From the NCBI GenBank assembly GCA_964347835.1, contig CAYFZR010000050.1:1-64000 (forward strand): DNA of 64,000 nucleotides, written 5' to 3'. Position numbers and translations under genes: made by a program. Positions 59,467-64,000 of this stretch are shown piece by piece. The first letter of the stretch is position 1, and every line of letters starts with the position of its first letter. The notes below the pieces were generated by a model that worked only from the letters and a program-made list of their open reading frames with translations, ran no database searches and was not told where the DNA came from. The DNA is from CAYFZR01 sp964347835 [NCBI: uncultured archaeon] (GTDB lineage Archaea > CAYFZR01).

Positions 59467-60204
59467 ATGCAACCTATGACAATGGGTTATGATAGGGCTA
59501 TTACAGTTTTCAGCCCTGATGGAAGATTGTTTCAGGTGGAATATGCAAGAGAGGCTGTAAAAAGAGGCACTACATCGGTAGGAATAAAATGTAAAGACGG
59601 TGTCGTCCTGCTGGTCGATAAAAGACTTACCAGTAGGCTCATCGAGCCGAAATCTATTGAAAAGATATTTCAAATAGATGAGCACGTTGGAGCCTCTACA
59701 TCAGGTCTCGTTGCTGATGCTAGGATTTTGATAGATAGAGCAAGGGTAGAGGCCCAAATAAACCGAGTAACATACAACGAACCTATTAACGTTGAGACAT
59801 TAACGAAAAAGATATGTGACTACAAACAAATGTTCACTCAACATGGTGGTGTGAGGCCTTTTGGGACGGCCTTATTGATAGTAGGAACAGATGGAGATGG
59901 TTCTAGATTATTTGAAACTGATCCAAGTGGTGCTTTAATAGAGTACATGGCAACTGCCATAGGCGCAGGACGTCCCACAGTACTAGAAATTTTTGAGGAA
60001 AAGTATACCCCGGATATGGAAGTCACTGGGGGTATTGATCTGGCCCTGGAAGCATTGTACCATGCGACGGAAGAAAAAATGAATCCAAACAATATAGAAA
60101 TAGCCGTAATTTATACAGATAAGAGGAAATTCGTGAAACTCACGCCAGAAGAAGTTTCAACTTATGTAGATAATGTTCTCAAGCGATTGCAAAAGGAAGA
60201 GTGA
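59467..60204 (+). CDS. psmA: Proteasome subunit alpha
   Basis: A 245-residue alpha subunit of the 20S proteasome. [36 protein letters not shown] is the conserved N-terminal gate and H0 helix; [33 protein letters not shown] near 122-155 and [18 protein letters not shown] near 180 complete it. The alpha ring gates access to the beta subunits, whose gene is not here. GGAGGATAGATA precedes ATG. A 117-base gap separates it from rnp2, so it may have its own promoter. Confidence 0.96.
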   Translation: MQPMTMGYDRAITVFSPDGRLFQVEYAREAVKRGTTSVGIKCKDGVVLLVDKRLTSRLIEPKSIEKIFQIDEHVGASTSGLVADARILIDRARVEAQINRVTYNEPINVETLTKKICDYKQMFTQHGGVRPFGTALLIVGTDGDGSRLFETDPSGALIEYMATAIGAGRPTVLEIFEEKYTPDMEVTGGIDLALEALYHATEEKMNPNNIEIAVIYTDKRKFVKLTPEEVSTYVDNVLKRLQKEE

Positions 60205-60905
60205 AATTATTGGTTACAATAGACGAGGCAGTCATCGCTCGTCTTGAAACTCACGGAGAAAGATTTGAAGTCCTCGTACACCCCGATAAGGCTGCCGAGA
60301 TTAAAAAAGGTAAGAAATTTGAGTCTAATGAGTTTTTAGCCATAGAAGCTGTATTCAAAGATGCTAAAAAAGGTGATCGCGCATCTGAAGAAAAGATGAA
60401 AGATTTTTTCGGGACATTTGATCCTGTAGTTGTAGCAGAGATAATAATAAAGAAAGGAGAAATCCAACTTACAACCGAGCAAAGAAGAAAAATCCAGACC
60501 GAGAAAAGGCAGAAGATAATATCAATAATTGCAAAAAACGCTATAAATCCACAAACAAATACTCCTCACCCGCCAAAAAGGATTGAAAGAGCTTTAGAAG
60601 AAGTTAAAGTCCACATTGATCCATTCAAAGATGCCGAAGAGCAAATACCAGCGATCGTAAAGGCTTTAAGACCAATAATTCCACTGAGATTTGAAGAAAG
60701 AACTATTGCCGTAAAGATCCCTTCTATGTATGCAGGCTCTGCATATGGAACTGTAAAGGAGTTTGGTAAGATCCTTAAAGAAGAATGGCAGGATGATGGT
60801 TCATGGATTTTTTCGATAAAGTTGCCAGCAGGAATGCAAGACGAGTTCTATTCTAAATTAAATAAATTAACCAAAGGAGAGGCGCAAACAAAAATGATTG
60901 AGTAG
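60201..60905 (+). CDS. SBDS ribosome maturation protein
   Basis: A 234-residue archaeal SBDS. The first domain has [38 protein letters not shown] with the conserved residues; [53 protein letters not shown] motif near 100-150 ([20 protein letters not shown]) and [24 protein letters not shown] near 158 follow. It works with EF-like GTPase in late large subunit maturation. GTG start, overlapping psmA by four bases. Confidence 0.94.
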   Translation: MKLLVTIDEAVIARLETHGERFEVLVHPDKAAEIKKGKKFESNEFLAIEAVFKDAKKGDRASEEKMKDFFGTFDPVVVAEIIIKKGEIQLTTEQRRKIQTEKRQKIISIIAKNAINPQTNTPHPPKRIERALEEVKVHIDPFKDAEEQIPAIVKALRPIIPLRFEERTIAVKIPSMYAGSAYGTVKEFGKILKEEWQDDGSWIFSIKLPAGMQDEFYSKLNKLTKGEAQTKMIE

Positions 60906-60913
60906 GTGTTAAA

Positions 60914-61618
60914 ATGAAGAAAACCCAATATAATTCACGAAAAATTGTGGTGCCCGGAGACGTTTTAACGGAAAAATGGAAAAATTCACCAAAGTATGGT
61001 ACTTATTTGGATGGTGATAAACTTTGTTCTTCAATAGTGGGTGTATTGGATGTTCGGAATGATAGGATAAAGGTAATTCCTCTTCAAGGAAAATACATCC
61101 CAAAAGAGGGAGATAAAGTCATCGGGAAGATAATTGAGGTTCGTTTCTCAAATTGGCTAGTTGATGTAAATGCTGTCTATCCTGTAAATCTGCATATCTC
61201 AGATGGAGTTACCAATAAGTTCAATGTTCAAAACACAGATATCAGAAAGATCTATGATGTGGGGGATGTTGTCTACGGAATAATAAGCAAGATAGATGAG
61301 CTAAGGAGAGTTTCGATGTCTTGTAGAGGAAGAGGTTTTGGCAAGGTAAGAGGAGGCAGATTGTTGACCCTAACCTACGCCAAGGTTCCTCGCCTTATAG
61401 GAAGGGGTGGATCAATGATAAATCTCATTAGAGAAAAAATGAATCTGAAATACATCATAGGACAGAACGGAATAATCTGGATAGATGGATCTGAGAGAGA
61501 TGTTAACTTAATGGCAGATATGATTAATATGATAGAACGCGAGTCTCATACCACAGGCCTGACCGATAGGGTAAGAGAGATGTTAGAGAAAGGCACGGAG
61601 AGTGATTCTAATGGATAA
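60914..61618 (+). CDS. rrp4: Exosome RNA-binding subunit Rrp4
   Basis: A 234-residue Rrp4. S1 domain near 60-140 ([23 protein letters not shown]) and KH domain near 150-215 ([33 protein letters not shown], with GxxG replaced by GRGG). It caps the RNase PH ring and guides RNA into it. AGGTGTTAAA precedes ATG. Ends inside rrp41. Confidence 0.95.
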   Translation: MKKTQYNSRKIVVPGDVLTEKWKNSPKYGTYLDGDKLCSSIVGVLDVRNDRIKVIPLQGKYIPKEGDKVIGKIIEVRFSNWLVDVNAVYPVNLHISDGVTNKFNVQNTDIRKIYDVGDVVYGIISKIDELRRVSMSCRGRGFGKVRGGRLLTLTYAKVPRLIGRGGSMINLIREKMNLKYIIGQNGIIWIDGSERDVNLMADMINMIERESHTTGLTDRVREMLEKGTESDSNG

Positions 61619-62333
61619 ACCAGAGTATTTATTGAAGGATGGTATACGCTTAGATGGGAGGAAATTAGATGAATTAAGACCTCTCACCATAGAAGTAGGT
61701 ATCCTGAAGAGGGCTGATGGATCTGCTTACGTAACACTCGGGAAGAATAAAATAATGGCTGCTGTTTATGGTCCAAGAGAAGTCCATCCTAGACACCTCC
61801 AAAAGTTAGACTCCGCAATAGTAAGGTGCAGGTATAACATGGCTCCCTTTTCTGTAAGAGAAAGAAAAAGGCCCGGACCAGATAGAAGATCTGTTGAGAT
61901 CTCAAAGGTTATCAGAGAGGCCTTAGAGCCGGCATTGTTTCTTGAGGAGTTTCCAAGGACGAGCATCGATACATTCATCGAAGTACTAGAATCTGATGCT
62001 GGTACGAGGTGCATGGGCATTACGGCTGCTTCTGTAGCCTTGGCTGATGCTGGTGTACCCATGAGAGATCTCGTATCTGGTATTTCTGTTGGTAAGATAG
62101 ATGGCAATATCGCTTTAGATTTAAACGGACTGGAGGACAACTACGGAGAAGCAGATATGCCCGTTGCAATAATGTCGAAAAAAGATGAAATAACTCTTCT
62201 TCAAATGGATGGTCATTTAACAGATGAAGAATTTAAAGAGGGTTTAAAAATGGCATTAAGTGTTTGTAAAGATATTTACCAAGAGCAGAGAAATGCATTG
62301 AAGAGGAAATATGCGCCAAAGGTAGGAGATTAA
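61611..62333 (+). CDS. rrp41: Exosome phosphorolytic subunit Rrp41
   Basis: A 240-residue RNase PH-fold subunit, the catalytic half of the archaeal exosome. [24 protein letters not shown] near 9-32, [27 protein letters not shown] near 75-100, and [20 protein letters not shown] near 178 with the aspartate for phosphorolysis are present. ATG 61611 follows GAGAGTGATTCTA. It overlaps rrp4 by eight bases. Confidence 0.96.
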   Translation: MDKPEYLLKDGIRLDGRKLDELRPLTIEVGILKRADGSAYVTLGKNKIMAAVYGPREVHPRHLQKLDSAIVRCRYNMAPFSVRERKRPGPDRRSVEISKVIREALEPALFLEEFPRTSIDTFIEVLESDAGTRCMGITAASVALADAGVPMRDLVSGISVGKIDGNIALDLNGLEDNYGEADMPVAIMSKKDEITLLQMDGHLTDEEFKEGLKMALSVCKDIYQEQRNALKRKYAPKVGD

Positions 62334-62335
62334 AA

Positions 62336-63130
62336 ATGACCGAAGTGATGGCTGAAATAAAAAAGGATTACATACATAACCTTATTAAAAATAATAAGAG
62401 AATTGACGGAAGGCTTTTTGACGAATATAGAGAAATTAAGATAGAAACAGGAGTTATCTCCGATGCAAATGGTTCTGCTCTAGTCAAGATCGGTGATACA
62501 CAAGTTATTGTAGGAATTAAAGCGGAAATCGGAGAGCCTTTTCCAGATACCCCTGAAAAAGGCGTCCTTACCACAAACGTCGAATTAGTCCCTTTGGCGA
62601 GTCCAACCTTTGAGCCAGGCCCTCCGGATGAAAGTTCAATTGAAATAGCAAGAGTGGTGGACAGAGGAATCAGAGAAGGGAAAATGATTGATCTGGAAAG
62701 TTTATGTATTATTGAAGGTAAAAAAGTCTGGGTAATATTCGTAGATATCCACGTACTAGATCACGACGGGAATTTAATAGATGCCTCCGCATTAGGGGCT
62801 GTTGCCGCCTTATTAAATGCAAAAATTCCTAAATTTGAGGTCAAAAACGACGAGGTATTAATAAACGAGGAAGAACTTATTCCGCTGCCTATAAGTTCCG
62901 TCCCTGTTTATTGTACCATGGTAAAGATCGACGACAAAATCATAGTAGATCCCATACTGGACGAGGAAATGGTTATGTCAAGCAGGATAACTTTCGTCTC
63001 ATTAGAGAATAATGTATTATGCGCGATGCAAAAGGGTGAAAATGGAACATTTAAGCTGGAAGAGGTATTTGCAGCATTGGAGAATGCAAAGAATAAAGCT
63101 CCTGAAGTTAGAGCTATACTGAGAGGATAA
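62336..63130 (+). CDS. rrp42: Exosome subunit Rrp42
   Basis: A 264-residue RNase PH-fold subunit that forms the hexameric ring with Rrp41 but lacks a full active site. RIDGRLFDEYREIKIETGVISDANGSALVKIGDTQVIVGIKAEIGEPF near 22-68, then LVPLASPTFEPGPPDESSIEIARVVDRGIREG near 82-112 are the family pattern. GGAGATTAAAA precedes ATG 62336. Directly follows rrp41 by two bases. Confidence 0.96.
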   Translation: MTEVMAEIKKDYIHNLIKNNKRIDGRLFDEYREIKIETGVISDANGSALVKIGDTQVIVGIKAEIGEPFPDTPEKGVLTTNVELVPLASPTFEPGPPDESSIEIARVVDRGIREGKMIDLESLCIIEGKKVWVIFVDIHVLDHDGNLIDASALGAVAALLNAKIPKFEVKNDEVLINEEELIPLPISSVPVYCTMVKIDDKIIVDPILDEEMVMSSRITFVSLENNVLCAMQKGENGTFKLEEVFAALENAKNKAPEVRAILRG

Positions 63131-63131
63131 T

Positions 63132-63392
63132 ATGACAAAGAGAGTAGGATCAACAGGACGCTTTGGACCAAGATACGGTAGGAGACTCAGAAAACTCGTG
63201 ACAGAGATAGAAAGGAAGGCGAAGGCTAAACACAAATGTGGAAAATGTGGAGAAATAGCAGTCAAACGTATAGGAACAGGTATATGGAGATGCAAAAAAT
63301 GTGGAAACGTTATGGTTGGTGGAGCCTATTCTCCGACCACTCCTGGAGGGACTGAAGTAGAAAGAGTCGTCAAACGTTTGGAAGGAGAGTAA
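63132..63392 (+). CDS. rpl37ae: Ribosomal protein L37Ae
   Basis: An 86-residue eL43 (L37Ae) with a zinc ribbon: CGKCGE near 37-42 and CKKCGN near 55-60. RFGPRYGRRLRKLVTEIERKAKAKHKC precedes it, and GGAYSPTTPGGTEVERVVKRL ends it. GAGGATAAT precedes ATG. It is one base after the rrp42 stop. Confidence 0.96.
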   Translation: MTKRVGSTGRFGPRYGRRLRKLVTEIERKAKAKHKCGKCGEIAVKRIGTGIWRCKKCGNVMVGGAYSPTTPGGTEVERVVKRLEGE

Positions 63393-63393
63393 G

Positions 63394-63543
63394 ATGTATA
63401 GATGTGCTAATCCAGATTGCAATAGAGAAATCCTGGATCTAGAAGAAAGAGTTGGAATAGTTGGAGTAAGGTGTCCATACTGTGGTCACAGAATTATATT
63501 TAAAAAGAGGGCTCCCTTTAGAAAAAACGTTAAGGCAAGATAA
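63394..63543 (+). CDS. rpo12: RNA polymerase subunit Rpo12 (RpoP)
   Basis: A 49-residue zinc-ribbon subunit read directly from the sequence. Its second knuckle is GVRCPYCGHRIIFKKRAP, the conserved Rpo12/Rpb12 core. The first knuckle is CANPDC (C-x4-C) rather than the usual C-x2-C, so zinc geometry may differ or the knuckle is a variant. ATG 63394 follows GGAGAGTAAG. It is one base after L37Ae, the usual order. Its stop overlaps the Brix gene start (TAATG). Confidence 0.93.
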   Translation: MYRCANPDCNREILDLEERVGIVGVRCPYCGHRIIFKKRAPFRKNVKAR

Positions 63544-64000
63544 TGCTGATCACGAGTTCGCTAAATCCCAGTAGGAAGACCCGTCTTTTGAGCAAAGATC
63601 TTGAAAGGGTGATATGGAACGCTACATATTTGCCCAGAGGAAAATTAAGACTTGATGAGATATTTCTTGAAGGAAAAAAACGTAAAAAGAAAATAATATG
63701 TTTTATTAGAGAATTTGGAGGGAGACCAGGAGTTTTAGAGTTTACTGATACTGAGGGAAACATCATTTTAAAAATTAGGCTTAAAGATGCTTTATTCCAA
63801 AGGGATGTTACAAAAAGACCTAGCAAAATGATTCAACACATAAAAGTCTTAGATGCCTCTAAGAACAGTAGAAATAAAAAATTGGTGGGCAAACTCTCAT
63901 CGATCTTTGGTGACGAAGGAGAAGTGAAACTCATTGTTGACCAAGAAAAGATGGAATTTGTATACAAAGGAAGAGAAATTGGTCCAAGATTATATATTTA
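63543..64000 (+). CDS. Brix-domain ribosome biogenesis protein, cut by window edge
   Basis: At least 152 residues, continuing beyond the window. The start MLITSSLNPSRKTRLLSKDLERVIW and NATYLPRGKLRLDEIFLEG, then CFIREFGGRPGVLEFTD near 58, match the archaeal Brix (Imp4/Rpf2-like) protein that helps assemble ribosomal RNA. It is the normal neighbour of Rpo12 and L37Ae. ATG overlaps the preceding stop. The 3' end is not seen, so the protein is partial. Confidence 0.88.
   Translation, partial: MLITSSLNPSRKTRLLSKDLERVIWNATYLPRGKLRLDEIFLEGKKRKKKIICFIREFGGRPGVLEFTDTEGNIILKIRLKDALFQRDVTKRPSKMIQHIKVLDASKNSRNKKLVGKLSSIFGDEGEVKLIVDQEKMEFVYKGREIGPRLYI

Noticed and set aside
1-64000. tRNA, rRNA, CRISPR array, insertion sequence or prophage
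   Set aside because: I looked for cloverleaf arms, regularly spaced repeats, transposase motifs and terminal repeats in the intergenic gaps and saw none. A search with covariance models could still find small RNAs.

Overview
The window is a gene-dense, AT-rich piece of an archaeal chromosome. The gene content is archaeal throughout: archaeal-type methionine adenosyltransferase, DphB, Trm5, Apgm phosphoglycerate mutase, KEOPS subunits, ribosomal proteins S15, S3Ae, L15e and L37Ae, Rpo12, the proteasome alpha subunit, the exosome core and RNase P proteins. Starts are preceded either by GGTGA/GGAGG ribosome binding sites or, where a TATA box lies about 26 bases upstream, appear leaderless. The set fits a euryarchaeon. 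I cannot fix the lineage, and no methanogenesis marker is present. I saw no tRNA, rRNA, CRISPR array or insertion sequence.

Bases 1-15300 hold a mixed accessory region: two winged-helix regulators, MAT, a GIY-YIG protein, small secreted or membrane proteins, a cyclase overlapping a glycogen-debranching enzyme whose frame breaks at a run of nine A, a CooT-like protein, a minus-strand cluster of a Met/His-rich exported protein with two SHOCT membrane proteins and a membrane-bound regulator, then dphB, trm5 and two GT-C glycosyltransferases.

Bases 15300-25800 hold a type IV pilus or secretion cluster: a class III pilin-like protein, two TadC/FlaJ-like membrane proteins flanking an unknown HTH-tailed protein, and a secretion ATPase. 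Next to it are a KaiC-like ATPase coupled to a zinc-ribbon/Lrp fusion regulator, and an exported repeat protein coupled to a MacB-type ABC transporter.

Bases 25800-42100 contain SpoIIM-like, ilvE and flippase genes, a radical SAM enzyme, V4R, Roadblock/LC7 and DUF2226-like proteins that look like a signalling module, a TrpB2 gene with TGTAC palindromes at its promoter, and three ribosome-rescue or recycling factors within 9 kb (pelota, NEMF/Rqc2, ABCE1). Bases 40900-56200 hold apgm, serB, serS and serA, KEOPS parts (bud32, pcc1), rdgB, rps15, a RecJ-like nuclease, rps3ae, btpA, a DUF92 gene, glmM, a glmU-like gene and a TGS GTPase.

Bases 56200-64000 form the conserved RNA-processing superoperon: L15e, COG1325, RNase P subunits Rpp30 and Pop5, PsmA, SBDS, Rrp4, Rrp41, Rrp42, L37Ae, Rpo12 and a Brix-domain protein cut by the window edge. 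A membrane-anchored protein with a perfect 36-base tandem repeat sits inside it. The observations most worth a second look are two hairpins with compensatory stem changes, phased operator-like repeats above the Met/His-rich cluster, the DUF2226/Roadblock/V4R operon, the zinc-ribbon/Lrp-KaiC pair, and the broken debranching enzyme.
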